DNA from: Icerya purchasi | Taxonomy: Eukaryota; Arthropoda; Insecta; Hemiptera; Monophlebidae | DNA length: 64,000 nucleotides | Direction of reading: 5' to 3' | Assembly: GCA_039619475.1 (NCBI GenBank) | Contig: CM077115.1 | Location: 515,364,815 to 515,428,814 of the forward strand | Shown: positions 12,110-23,105 of the stretch, in pieces | Layout of the letters: each line of letters opens with the position of its first letter | How positions within the stretch are numbered: position 1 is the first letter of the stretch | Made by a program: the position numbers and the translations under genes | Notes under the pieces: generated by a model | Told to the model about the DNA's origin: nothing | The model's input: the letters and a program-made list of their open reading frames with translations, nothing else | Databases searched by the model: none

Positions 12110-12224
12110 TTATCAACAAACTGCGTCAAACGTATGTACGATATACAAGCTACTTCTTTGCCCAATAAGTGAACATGAGGATTCAAAATTGTTGTATTTG
12201 CTGATTTATAATTCTTCGAAATGA
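12110..12224 (-). CDS. CaMKII: CaMKII-like association domain exon (115 bp)
   Basis: The exon opens after a TTTTCTTAG acceptor, completing a Val codon from the previous exon's trailing G. It encodes [20 protein letters not shown] and then [14 protein letters not shown], and closes at a GTACGT donor. TTILNPHVH and YIRLTQ are signature strands of the CaMKII hub domain. The 115-bp size and both splice phases agree with the neighbouring exons. KEVACIS replaces the common EDAACIA, again showing divergence. The putative Helitron terminus lies only 35 bases past the donor. Confidence 0.9.
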
Positions 12225-12345
12225 CTAAGAAAATATAATTAAAAACATTAGTGCAACTTTGTACTATTAAATGATACAAACAAATTGACACAGAAACTTT
12301 TTTCCATTAAGGAAGGAGAAAACTGAATAAAACAAGAGACGCAGA

Positions 12346-12385
12346 GTGATTGGTAGTGCAATATATATTTTGCACTACCAATCAC
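12346..12385. other. Perfect 16-bp hairpin
   Basis: GTGATTGGTAGTGCAA and its exact reverse complement are separated by an 8-base TATATATT loop. It lies in the CaMKII intron 122 bases upstream of the 115-bp exon. It could be a tiny foldback element or a transcript hairpin. Confidence 0.75.
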
Positions 12386-12536
12386 CATACACTGCGGTCT
12401 AGTATTATGTAACTTAAAGTTACTGCTTTACCTCGCCAATAAACAAGCCCAGTTAAAGTACTGGTCTGTCACAAATCGCAGAAAAATAATCTGGCGCTTT
12501 TACCTTAATTGTATGAGATATGAGTTATATATTTTT

Positions 12537-14210
12537 TTATCTTAATCGATAGAAATAAACAGAACCGAGTAAAAAAAATGAGGACGAGGAGATAGGCAGA
12601 CGTTTAATGAGGAAGCGGTAACCTAAGTAGGAACGCCGAATAAAGAGTGGCGGAATGTGGGTTTCAGCTTCAATAGCAGGGACAGGAGAAGATTTCCCAG
12701 CTCCAAGACAGACGGAGGTAAGTATTTTGGACGCGATTAAGCTTAGAGAGCAAGGAACTGGAAGAGTTACCATAAATAAAGCAGTAATAATCCAGAATGA
12801 AGCGGATACAGGATTTGTAGAACATAAGCAAGATGTATGGATTACCTTCCCAGTTCGTATGTGAAAGGGACTTAATAAGCTTGAGCCTTTTTAGTGATGA
12901 CACGTATATATGGTTAATATGCTTGTGGAACGAAAGACGACTGTCCAAAAATACTCCTATGTAAAGGAAATGGTTATCAAGGAGGATCGGACTACTATTT
13001 AAGGAGAGACTAACTAAGGAAGGGTCAAAAGGACGAAGAGTAAAGACAACAGTAGAGGATTTGGGTGGAGAGATAGAAAGATGAATATTGGATAAAGCGC
13101 TTTCGAAAATTGTTAAGTAGTGTTGCAGCTTGGAATTAGCGGCGGAGATACTATGATGGGTGGAGTAAATGAGGATGTCGTCAGTGAAAAATAGGGAAGA
13201 AGAGTTTGTTAACAGGGAAGTAGTTTTAATAAGATAAATGTTAAAAAGGGTTGGACTTAGACAAGAGCCCTGCGGCAGTCTACAAAAGATCAGTCTAGAA
13301 GTAGGTTCGAGCAGAAGACAGAGAATGCTAGTCCTGGATTGGAAGAGGCTAATAACAAGAGCAGAGAAGAAGGGTGGAATATTCAAGGCAACAGTGACAT
13401 CAATGAAGGGAGCAATGAGGAATTTTTTGTTGATAAAAGATAAATGCTCATCTGACAAGAAAGTACTGATACAATCGGGAGGGCCGCGTCCAGGGTGAAA
13501 ACTAAACATATTATTGGGCAATACCTTATTGTGCTCAAGCCACCAAACTAGCCGTCTATTAATTATACTTTCAAACAGTTTTCTGGCATAGGAAGCAAGA
13601 CAGATTGGACGAGGAGTTAGGTTTTGGGATCGGAACAATGAAAGTATTCCAAGCAGATGAAGTAGAACCAGACGAGAGAAATTAATTGCATAAATTTAAG
13701 AGAAACCGAAGAGCGGTATCAGAGAGACTTTTTAGAATGAGGAAGGGAATTCTGTCTTTACCAGGAGAGGAATTACAAGAATTATGTAAGACTGCTTACA
13801 ATTCAGTATAGGTAAAAGGAATGAGCGGGAAATGAGAGGAGGTGAAGGGAGCCGGGATGTGACTGGAGTCTTGGAGGCTAGGAACATAACTAGGAGCTAC
13901 AGAATTCATAGGTGGAATTAATTTGTCCGGAGATAGGATATTATTTAAAGGATGTTTTGCGCTGAGAGAGATTTAAAAGTCCTCGTCATTTTCCAAATGT
14001 AAGTAGGAGGAATGGAACGGGAGAAAGAGGAATAGAAATTTCTCCATGAGTTCTTTTTTGCCGTTTCAAGAGTATATCTAACTTTGGCATTGGTACTTTT
14101 GTGAGCGAGAAATTTGGAGAGATTAGGACAGGAACGGAATATTCTATAGGTGGATAGACTTCGATCAAAGGCAGCTTTGCACTCTTAGTTCCACCACACA
14201 AAGGAAACAA
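12537..14210 (-). pseudogene. I-type LINE reverse transcriptase
   Basis: From about 14210 the minus strand reads a linker and then RT: SPGKDRIPF (near 13760), RPICLASYARKLFE, NNMFSFHPGRG, RLPQGSCLSPTLFNIY, and a catalytic box FTDDILIYS (near 13170) that keeps the two aspartates. After KSLSHTNWEGNPYILLMFYKS it shifts frame near 12700 and ends with IRRSYLGYRFLIKRLPIS. The longest uninterrupted piece is 12670-13638. It targets RNA-templated DNA synthesis but is broken by at least three frame changes. Confidence 0.85.
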
Positions 14211-14373
14211 ATTTGGACCTTTTATGTGTTGGAAACCGAGCAGGAGGAGAAGAAAGAGTTAAGGCGTTGGAAATAGGATTCCATAAAAAGGTCGTGTTGA
14301 AAAGATGGAGTGAAGAGTCAACGTAGGAGCAAAAGATGGGCCAATTTATCTTAGAGAGAACTCATCTATGAGA

Positions 14374-14940
14374 TTAAGTAGGATTGCTCAGAATAGAATG
14401 AGAAAACTGATTTACAGAAATGATGATGGGAACATGGTCGCTTCCAAAAGTGCCATCTAGAGTGTTCCATGAGCAGCTGAAACCAAGATTGGGAGACGTA
14501 AGAGATAGATCAATGGGACTAGAAGTTAGAGGATTGCTGACACAGGTGGGTGTGCCAAGGAGAAATAGATCATTTTGAAGAATGAAATTTTCTAGGACCG
14601 CACCATTATTATTATAGTTAGCGCATCCCCAGAAAGGTGGGTGAGCGTTCCAGTCTCCGCCTATAATGAAAGGAGTCGAAAGAGAGTTAATGAAAGTAGG
14701 AAACAGGAAATCGCGCAGATCAAAAGTAGGAGGGATATAAGCGGAGATGATATTAAGTGGGTTTCCAGAATCATTAGGGATTGAAATGTGAACTAGATTG
14801 GGGAAAGGAGGGTTGGGAGGAAAGGAAGGTTGGAAGTTGTTGTAAGTAAGAAATATGATGTAATTTCTAATTAGGATAGCTGCGCCTTCATAACCGCCTG
14901 TGCAGTTAGAACTTGAAGGTCGGATGAGCTTTTTAGCCAT
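14374..14940 (-). pseudogene. I-type LINE endonuclease domain (APE-like)
   Basis: A 188-codon frame with the apurinic-like endonuclease signature of non-LTR elements: GYEGAAILI, ISAYIPP, FIIGGDWNAHPPFWG (Asp/Asn metal site), SPIDLSL, and GSDHVPIIISV (His catalytic region). This enzyme nicks target DNA to prime reverse transcription. It is separated from the RT by degraded sequence in other frames, so it is a fragment of a formerly continuous ORF2. Confidence 0.85.
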
Positions 14941-15371
14941 GTTTCAGAAAGCAAAACAATATTAATATTATGCTGATCTAGCAGCCTCACAAGAGAGGGT
15001 TGTTAGCCCTAAGGCTTCGGCAGTTCTACTGAAGTATTTTAAGTTTCGGAAACATTGTGAGGAACCAGGTTAGTAGCCATCGACTTAGGAAATAAGGTGG
15101 AAGAATGAAGAGAGGAGAGTGAGAAGGGAAGAAAGAACTTAAAAGACTGAAACAGTAGGAAAGGAAGAGTGGGGCGAATGGAAATGAGGAAAAGGAGAAG
15201 GTGCTCACCACAGAATAACGCAACTGAAGAAAGATTTATGGGAAATGTAGGCAAAGGTGAGAAGATCCACCGCTCATGTAAATTATAATGAGGCTGGTGG
15301 CGCAGAAGGATATGACAATAGTAATGCCCATAGGAATAATATATCAGCACCCATCCACTCGAAGCAATCAT

Positions 15372-15565
15372 TGCGTCTGGGTCCTTATATGCTATCAACC
15401 AACTTAATTTAAAAAAAGCAAGCAACATTAAAGGTGTGCCGTGTAAAATTTTAGAAGAGGAACAAAAAGCTTCCATCGCTCAAATAAATCCTTGCAAACG
15501 GGTCCTGGTATGCTACCAACCAACCTAGTTAAAGGAGATAAGCAACATCGAAGGAACGCTAGAAA
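15372..15565. repeat. Imperfect tandem duplication inside the LINE, period ~119 bp
   Basis: The block GGGTCCTTATATGCTATCAA with its following ~50 bases recurs ~119 bases later as GGGTCCTGGTATGCTACCAA. It lies between the ORF1 and endonuclease regions of the LINE. Confidence 0.65.
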
Positions 15566-15960
15566 AAAGTTGACAAGAAAATTGTAGGATAAGAAATATA
15601 ACTCATTATGAGTGGAAGTCGAAAAAGCGGCAAACAATGAAGCGTACCATAAAAAATTGCGTTGAAACTGAGGTGAAAGAAGAAATCAATAGCATCATTT
15701 AAAAGGATATAAATAGGAACAGGGCTTTTGAGGATGAAAAGGCAGAAAGAGGAGCAAACAGTACAAAGGATTGGAAGAATGGGAAGTACTTCTCTGCTTT
15801 AATATCTGTGATTGTAAAATTTGACATAAAGCCTCTAATTTATCTTCTAAATTGGGAATGTCCAGTCTGTCAAGGGCGGATTGTAATGTAGCAGCTATAG
15901 GGCTGAAAGGAGGAGGAGAGGTGAAGTCACTGAAGGAAACATTATTAGCGGCTGGAGCCT

Positions 15961-16833
15961 TTACATTGTTGATGAGAACAGAGGGAGGTACTGTAGGAGG
16001 ATTGGAGACTGTTGGAGCACTGTGCCAGGCCTGAGCGTTAAATTTGAATAATATTTGTTCAAGGGATTAGAAGACGCAGAGTTGGAAAAATGTCTTTGCG
16101 CAGGAAGCCTGGTATAGGAGGAAGACGAACTACTGGGGCCTTTCCGTCGTTTCCTCTTAGGGATGGCAGAAGAGGAATTAGCCAAAGCGGGAAAGTTGGA
16201 AGAATTAGAAATCTCGACAAAAGTAAAGGCTAGAGACACTAACTTAGCTCGATAGATATTTTTTGCCTCGAAATAAGAGACATTTTGTAAGCTCATAATT
16301 TTGTGAATTTTAACTTGTTCCTTGAAGACTTGGCAGTTAAGGTCCAAAGCGGAATGATTCTCTCCACAGTGGACGCAAAGATAGGAAGAAGGCCTACTTT
16401 GTTGTGTAACGGTGCATTCTGAAGATGAATGACCATCCGCAAACAAACAACAAATGGTTTTGCTACGACAAGAGGCGTTGAAATGCCCAAAGCGAAGGCG
16501 ATACCCACATAATTTGGGTCTACGGATCAAAGGCTCAACCTTAACACGATAAGAATCATAGAAACAGATGTGGGGTGGAAGGAAGGGCCCTGAAACTTAA
16601 CTTCAATTATGGGAATAGGAATAAAGGAATTATGGGAATAGGAATAAAGGAATTATCGGAGGATCTTTTCTGCAGCCTACGAATATTAGAGATGGTACCT
16701 CCGATGTACAATTGGACAATAGTTCGTCAATAGAAATATTGGACGGAATGTCACAGATTACACCAAGTTGAAATAGCGGAGATTGCGGGATGAAAGGTCG
16801 GATTCTTAACTGTATGTATCCTTCTGACATCAA
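15961..16833 (-). pseudogene. I-type LINE ORF1, gag-like with CCHC zinc knuckles
   Basis: The N-terminal piece (16833-16630) and the main piece (16530-15961) are in different frames. The main piece has cysteine/histidine spacing of retroelement gag knuckles: CGYRLRFGHFNASC, CCLFADGHSSSEC and CVHCGENHSALDLNC, followed by a basic low-complexity tail (PKRKRRKG). Such proteins bind element RNA and help form the RNP. Frameshifts make it non-functional. Confidence 0.8.
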
Positions 16834-16900
16834 AAAACGAATAACATCGCGTTGTTCATAGTGTGTACTTTCTTGGAGTGGCGTCGGATCACATTAAGAA

Positions 16901-17754
16901 TTACTGGCGAACAACCGACGACGCATAACGGTAACACAATATTTGCAGTGCATGGCCAATACTCCAACTAACAAAACGAGCTATCGTGAAAGTCACTATC
17001 ACCTTTAGTTCCCCCTCCAGAGTGGTTTGTCTGTTTACTTATTGAAGGACCCTTGTATATTATGTACTTGAAGATAATAAGTTTTCCTGAATTTTTTCAG
17101 ATTTTTGGAACAAATCGAAAAATAAACAAATTAATGCGTTTTCGACTGAAAACCCTCTTGAAATTCAACTAATAACCAAGGAATATGTTAACAGCTAAAA
17201 TGCAACATCGCATTTTAGCTTCGTAATAATAAATTAAGTTTGATGTAATGTACAGCGGAAGTGGGAAACAGCATGCTGTTGTTCATTGCCACTGGATTCC
17301 TCGCCATTTTTTGATCATCGTCGCATGGTACTGGATTGTGTTACGTTCGACCTTCGGTTCGTTCGTGTTTTCGCTCGATTTTTACAACTCGTTATCGTTT
17401 TGATTGTTCTTTATTCTCTCGTCTTTTATCACTCCTTTTTCTTATTCCCTTTTTCGCTGTTTTCTTTTCTAATTTCTCCATTTTTCCCTTAAATTCTTGA
17501 AATAGTCCTTTTCAAGGCTTTCGTTTATTCATGCTTTTTCAAATACATCGTTTATTTTCAATCTATTTGGCTTCCGGCAATTTAATTACTTAAAAGAATA
17601 GATACGTGTTACGTATTTTAAGATAACAAGTTTTCCCGAATTTTTACAGATTTTTGGAACGGGTAGAACGAGTGAAACAAGTCAAAAAATAAATAAAATT
17701 TTACGTTTTTGGTTGAAAACCCTCCTAAAATTCAACTAACAACGAAGTAGATAT
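16901..17754. other. Unassigned stretch with extra copies of an inverted-arm motif
   Basis: No gene is seen. Two imperfect copies of the arm motif occur outside the main arm, near 17083-17170 and 17630-17740 (core: GATTTTTGGAAC ... GAAAACCCTC ... TTCAACTAA). They suggest that the arm sequence was repeated in tandem or that older copies sit side by side. Confidence 0.5.
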
Positions 17755-18432
17755 ATGTTTCGTATTATATTATAATAATATATGTTTGAATTTTTTCGAA
17801 TTTTTAGAACAGATAAAACAAGTCCAAAAAAATGAAAACATGCATTTTTGGCTGAAAAATCTCTGAAACTTCAATTGGAAGAAAATTATAAAATGTGAGT
17901 TATACAATTTGTCATTCTGTTACCTAATTTGCTATTATGAAAATTTTAAATTCGTGCAGAATCTCCATGTTTTTTTTATTTCTTTAAAGCATTATTATTT
18001 TTCGGTTATAATACATTAGTTTAATTATGCATTTGTAATATTCAGGACAAAGAAAAATTGTAAGTTTTTTGCAATACTTTAAAATGAATAAAATGAAAAA
18101 AAATCGGATGCCATCGTTTAGTTTTTGACATTTTTATGTCTGCTTTGGCACATAAACTTGAAAAGCGTTACCAAATGGAAGCGTCACGAAATGGATCGTC
18201 ACGGAAAATCGTTACGAAAATTACATGTCTCTTTACTTTGTCACATAAACTTGAAAAGCGTCACAAAATGGAGAAGTGTTTCCTATAGCGAATTCTTATG
18301 AAAACTGTAGGGTTGTGTATTTCACACTTCATTTCCTTGTTTACATTTGCTGAGCGCACAAAACAATTACCGTAGTAATTATAAATTAAATGTAACTTTA
18401 GTCTCGTGTAAACCATTTCTTTCCCATGAAAA

Positions 18433-18985
18433 GTGTTATGTATTCCGAAGCGAACGAGAGACCAACTCGCGTCGGCTCGCACCAAGGTGCACAAGATAAA
18501 GCTCGATGAGACGGGTGGTCTACCATACAAGATCGAGCTCCTTATTGACAAGCCGCACATGGTGCAAGTAAACATCGATGTCACCGATGGTCTCGTGAAC
18601 GGCGTGATAGGCCTGCTGCAGTACATCGAACGCTCTCGCGAAACCGACAAGATAATTCGACTTTGGCTAAAATTCGACAACGTTAAAATCGGTAAATTAC
18701 CACGATCGGAAGTTCGGATAGACACTATGCAGCGTATCCGTGTATCTACGAGCATTGGATGCCGATTGGCTTACGTTCGTCAATGGTGACGCTTCCTAGT
18801 TAGAAGTGTTACCTGTAAACGATCGACATTTCCACTCACACCTGCTTGCGGGATATCGATTCACAAATCGCAAGACAGTACATACCCGGCGGTGGTATAC
18901 GAATACTCGAAATCGCACGACCAGCAACTCGTGTACGTCACTCTGTCTCGATGTTCTTTGTACGAAGGGTTGTGCCTAACGAATA
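18433..18985 (+). pseudogene. Helitron/Helentron PIF1-type helicase, C-terminal motifs
   Basis: The open frame to 18789 encodes KLDETGGLPYKIELLIDKPH, then VNIDVTDGLVNGVIGLLQY and WLKFDNVKIG, the region after the motor core in PIF1 helicases of Helitrons. After a frame change, 18840-18985 encodes ISIHKSQ, YPAVVYEYSK and QLVYVTLSRCSLYEGL, the final motifs (V/VI region) ending in the conserved LSR. The Rep nuclease and the N-terminal helicase motifs are absent. Together with the endonuclease downstream this marks a Helentron type. It lies antisense to CaMKII. Confidence 0.8.
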
Positions 18986-19036
18986 GGAATGGGGACCACT
19001 AATTTTACCACGGACGCGAAAAACAGTTGAAACTAG

Positions 19037-19822
19037 TTGAAAGACATTAGAACCGAGTTTGAACGTCTTACGCGTCATCGTTTGCGGACGCACGCTTCCC
19101 ACAGTCGAGATTTTGTGGATCGTTCACGTACTCGGTCTGTCGATGCTCTCACACTATGTTCACTCAGCGTTCAGTCGTTGCGCTCACACTCGCTCGATAT
19201 AACGTGTGACTTTGTTATACCTTCGTGCAGTTTACTCGCACTCTCTGAAACGTGGTTATCAAATGCCGATTGCGATAAATTTGAACTTGAAAGTTACTCG
19301 CTCGTAAATCGGCACAAACGCGACAACGGCAAGATGGCTGGTGGTATAGCGATTTACGAAAGGAAATTGGATTCGGACGCTCTGAAGATTCGTATCAATT
19401 AAGAAAAAAATGGTCTCGAAAAATGTAACATGATATCGATGGACGTCGGTGATATATACAAAGCCGAAACGATGATCGATGGAGAGCGTCTGTTACTTTT
19501 TTCGAAGTACCTCTCAAACAGGACAACGTTGAACGATAAGATCAATTTCTTTGAGCGTTACCCACTACCGAAGCTGAAAGTACGATTTACCGATCATAGT
19601 CTGTGGTGATTTCAACATCGATTTCCACTCGGACGATGGATTGCGATTCGATCAATTCATGAGTGAAACGTTCGGTTGTGAGATGAATAATTCGGTGGAC
19701 CTTTGCATCGACGGAATCTTTACTCGAAACGTATCGAACGTACAACCGTTAGCTTACTTGTGTCGTACTTTTCTCACCATCGGCCATTACTCAGTATTAC
19801 TACCCCTAACGATAATGAAGTA
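19037..19822 (+). pseudogene. Helentron-linked endonuclease domain (APE-like)
   Basis: Directly after the helicase end, 19037-19402 encodes SLSVQSLRSH, LLALSETWLS and a VNRHKRDNGKMAGGIAIYE block. After frame changes, 19600-19820 encodes VCGDFNIDFHSDDGLRFDQF and CIDGIFTRNV. These match the order of an APE-type endonuclease as in non-LTR elements. Helentrons are known to carry such a domain after the helicase, and the tandem order here agrees. The catalytic histidine end is degraded (IGHYSVLLP). An unrelated LINE lying by chance next to the helicase is the alternative. Confidence 0.7.
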
Positions 19823-20164
19823 AACAAGGAACCTTGTACTAGCGGCAGTAGTTGTTGAATATATATTTTTGCAAATACATTGAAATATAATATGTACAAA
19901 ACATTTAGAGGTGCAGAACGTAGGTTCAATCTCGAAACGCTTTTATACGTTGCAATATAACATGTACAAGGCATTTAGAGGTTGCACGGCGACATTCTCA
20001 TATCGACGGAGGCCGCGAAGCGAACGACATTCTAATGTCGGCGGATGCCTGAATGGCTGTACAAAACCTACTTTTATGGGAAAACATGAAAATGTCTCAC
20101 TGTGTTGCGGACTAGTATGCCAGCTGTTTTTTATAATGAATATTACTTCTTTTAATGATTTCTA

Positions 20165-20567
20165 CTAAGATGGCTCAGTCCTGTGCAATAAGGATTACAG
20201 CAGAAACTCTTGTCGATTTTACGCGTAAGATTGCAACCCACAGATTTTAAAAATACGCAAAAATCTACATAGATACAGGAATACGTTGGCACGCGAAATA
20301 AAGAGGCGTATTATTTCATGTGTGCATGCGCCACAGTTCATACGCAAGCCTCAAGTGAATTGAAGAGAATCGCCTGCCTCGCGGGTCCCCTTATGAGCCT
20401 TGGTACATGCGCATACAAAATAACATGCCTCTTATTTCGCACGCTGACGTATTCTTGTATCTATGTAGTTATTTGCGTATTTTTAAAATCTGTGGTTGTA
20501 ATCTTACATGTAAAATCGACAAGAGTTTCACCTATGATTCTTATTGTACAGGACTGAGCCAGCTTAG
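20165..20567. mobile_element. Foldback MITE, ~400 bp
   Basis: CTAAGATGGCTCAGTCCTGT at the left mirrors ACAGGACTGAGCCAGCTTAG at the right, and the two ~140-bp arms stay complementary through TTGTCGATTTTACGC and ATTTTAAAAATACGC. The ~120-bp middle is GC-richer. No coding capacity. The size and arms fit a non-autonomous TIR element of unknown superfamily. Confidence 0.85.
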
Positions 20568-20948
20568 TTATTAGAAGTCATTAAAAAAAACTAAACGATG
20601 GCATCCGATTTTTTTCCACTTCATTCACTTTTAAAGAGTGTTAAAAAAACTTACGGTTTTTCTTTGTTCTGAATATGACAAATGTATATTTGAACTACTG
20701 CATTATAACTGAAAAATAATTAATGCTTTTAAGTAATAAAAAAACGAATTTAAAATTCCCATAATAGCAAATTAGTTAACACAATGACAAATTGTGTAAC
20801 TCACATTTTATAGTTTACTTCCAGTTGAACTTTCAGAGGTTTTTCAGCCGAAAATGCATGTTTTCGTGTTTTTTTTGGACTTGTTATATCTGTTCTAAAA
20901 ATCCGAAAAAATCCAGAAAAACATGTCATTATAAAATACGTACCATTT

Positions 20949-21018
20949 TGATAAATTGTTTTCAATAAATATTTGTGTAGTATTTAATATATTTAACTGT
21001 GAACTTGCATTTCTGTTA
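20949..21018. mobile_element. Solo right end of the CAGTGGCGGCTCGT hAT family
   Basis: About 70 bases ending GAGCCGCCACTG closely match the right end of the complete hAT at 43492-45925 (block CAATAAATATTTGTGTA...). No left end lies nearby. Confidence 0.75.
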
Positions 21019-21301
21019 CTCATGAGCCGCCACTGCTCGCCATCAAAGAAGAGTTCTTTCTTCTAGACGTTGGGAGCTGTACATGCAGATGCGTAATGCC
21101 AAGTGAACCAACGTGTCAGTTCGCCGCTCTGTACGAACCTTTACACGCTTTATAGGCGATTTTCATCAATAAAAAGTGAATAACAATAAATAATAATATG
21201 TAGTTCCTTTTCTTAATAGCGTAATTGATATAAGTGAAAAAATTCTCGCATATCGGTAAAAATATCAGTATAAATAGCGTACAATTACTTTAGACACTTA
21301 C

Positions 21302-21396
21302 CGTTGTCGAAGTAAAATTTATGAAAATCCATGCCTTCCACTCGATTCCCCAACGTTTTCGGTACAAAAGCCGTTAAATTCGGATCACATACTGTT
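21302..21396 (-). CDS. CaMKII: CaMKII-like association domain exon (95 bp)
   Basis: The acceptor ATTTAG precedes AACAGTATGTG and completes a Lys codon started in the 76-bp exon. The peptide reads [26 protein letters not shown] and stops at a GTAAGT donor with one base of the next codon. Known CaMKII hubs have CDPGLTAFEPEALGNLVEG and MDFHRFYFEN here. The substitution VPKTLGNR for EPEALGNL is a marked divergence within an otherwise conserved helix. The 95-bp length and splice phases fit the other exons. Confidence 0.9.
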
Positions 21397-23105
21397 CTAA
21401 ATAATCGAGTGAGAAAATCCCAGAAACACGTTATTATTAAATGTTCGCAACTATTGAAGAGCTTTTGCGAGCGACTAATACTAGCAGAAAGTAATACTCA
21501 ACATGCTACTCTTGTACAGTTATTTTCGTGTAAATGCTTTTTAATAGTGTTTAAATCATTAATGTATTCCTTTTCAAGATTCGATACGGAGTTATAAAAA
21601 TACTAAAAATAATTGATTACAGTACTCTAGGTTTAATTATTTTTAAAAATGTGCAAGAAAACATTTTTAAAATTCTTGCGCAATAGATTAGATTATATTC
21701 ATATACATAGGAAGTGACATTACATGGTGTAAGAGTAAAATTCATGTTTTAAGGGCATCCAGGTATATTTTATTTAAATACTGAATTTAGTTTTCTTCAT
21801 CAGTGAAAACATGTGAAGTTTATGCTTTTGTATAAAGTGTACACATTTTATATGTTATAAGCAAAATAAAGATATAGTGTAAAAAAAACTCCTATAATAC
21901 GCTGCAATTTAAAGTAATATTTTAAATTTACAGCTAAATAACCAAATGCGCATCTTTTTAACCGTTTAACTAAATAGTTTATAATTCGCCGTTTTAAAGC
22001 TCACGTACTTGAAACTTTTATAACAGTTATTATTACATGCACACATATTATAGAAATATACTGAATTAAAATACATAATGAAAAAGTAACTACACATGTG
22101 ACATTCAATAACGGTTAAAAAACAGGGAACAGTTCTGCGATCGGTTTGTTTTTAATATCAATACTCATGAAAATTAAGTAGAAACTGACATTGAATATTT
22201 TCACAAGTACAAATTCAAAAAAAAAATAAATAAATAATAATTTATAAAAATGATTGCGAAATAGCAGATACCGCAGCGCTATGCGACCAAACTGTATTCT
22301 GCAGGAAAATATTCGAGTTTACGTGATGTCAAAATTTTCGAAGTTCGTAATGTTAGCAGAACACGCGCATGAATGGAGTGTCGTCCTATACAATTTTACA
22401 CGCTTCTTTTCATTCGTTGCCCAAATCAGGCCATCATTGAATGGCTTTTCGTATTGTGAGATTTTAGGCGGATTATAAAAAGTACTTTGTTGGAAACAAT
22501 TGAATTTCATTGTAAAAGACTTCCACAACAATACTGCGCGCAGCTATTCGGTAAAGAGTACGACGAGACCAACTGTCCTGAAGTGAATGGACCGTGTTTA
22601 TCCATGATTTTTTTGAAAGGTGAAACAGTCACTTGCGAGAGTGATACGATTCAAAAATGGTACGTGGGCAACTGCGAGATGTAGTTAATAAATTATTTCG
22701 CGAAAACCGAGAAAACTTTTAGTAGATCGCCAAGAGAAATGTTTGGATCGCCTAGGCGATTATTATGCTGAAAAAATACTAATATAACTCTGAAGGTATA
22801 TAAACATAAATTCCTATACTTTCGAGATCTATTCTTGGTGTTCTATAGCGTTCGCATTTTTGATATTTACCGTGTAATTTTAAATAAATTATTGGACTTT
22901 ATTTCAACTACGAAACTTATGCAATCTACAATACCTACAGACGGCCATTGCTTAACATATACAACACACATGTGCACATACTTTACTCGTTCACTATTAA
23001 ATATGTGTGTTGGTTTTTAATTTTTATCTCTAAAAATAATTCGGTTATTAATCATTAACTAAAATACTAATTACAAAAGAAAATGTAACGCTACTGTGTA
23101 CTCAC
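21397..23105. other. CaMKII intron, no recognised element
   Basis: Mostly AT-rich. A less AT-rich island at 22254-22690 has open frames on both strands (for example 22487-22684 plus, with six cysteines) but no family was recognised, so no gene is called. Confidence 0.4.

Larger units (their letters stand above)
12530..16900 (-). mobile_element. I-type LINE, nearly complete but decayed, copy 2
   Basis: Reading on the minus strand from about 16850: a gag-like ORF1 with CCHC knuckles, an APE-type endonuclease (14940-14374), RT (about 14200-12670) and RT thumb (12773-12537). The RNase H part seen in copy 1 is missing, so the 3' end is truncated near 12530. Several frameshifts and stops break every frame. 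It lies in the CaMKII intron in the sense orientation. Confidence 0.85.
17755..20948. mobile_element. Unit with ~375-bp inverted arms enclosing Helentron remains
   Basis: The left arm 17755-18135 and right arm 20575-20948 are inverted copies. Shared blocks include AAAATGTGAGTTA, CAATTTGTCATT, AATTTGCTATTATG and ATCGGATGCCATCGTTTAGT. Small indels and substitutions separate the arms. Between them lie Helentron coding remains (18433-19815) and a foldback MITE (20165-20567). Just inside the left arm a ~93-bp period duplication (ACATAAACTTGAAAAGCGT at about 18150 and 18240) is visible. No target duplication was found and no transposase matches the arms. Confidence 0.7.

Noticed and set aside
22254..22684. 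Overlapping open frames on both strands in a CaMKII intron
   Set aside because: Not recognisable, not in phase with CaMKII exons, and the two strands are equally open.
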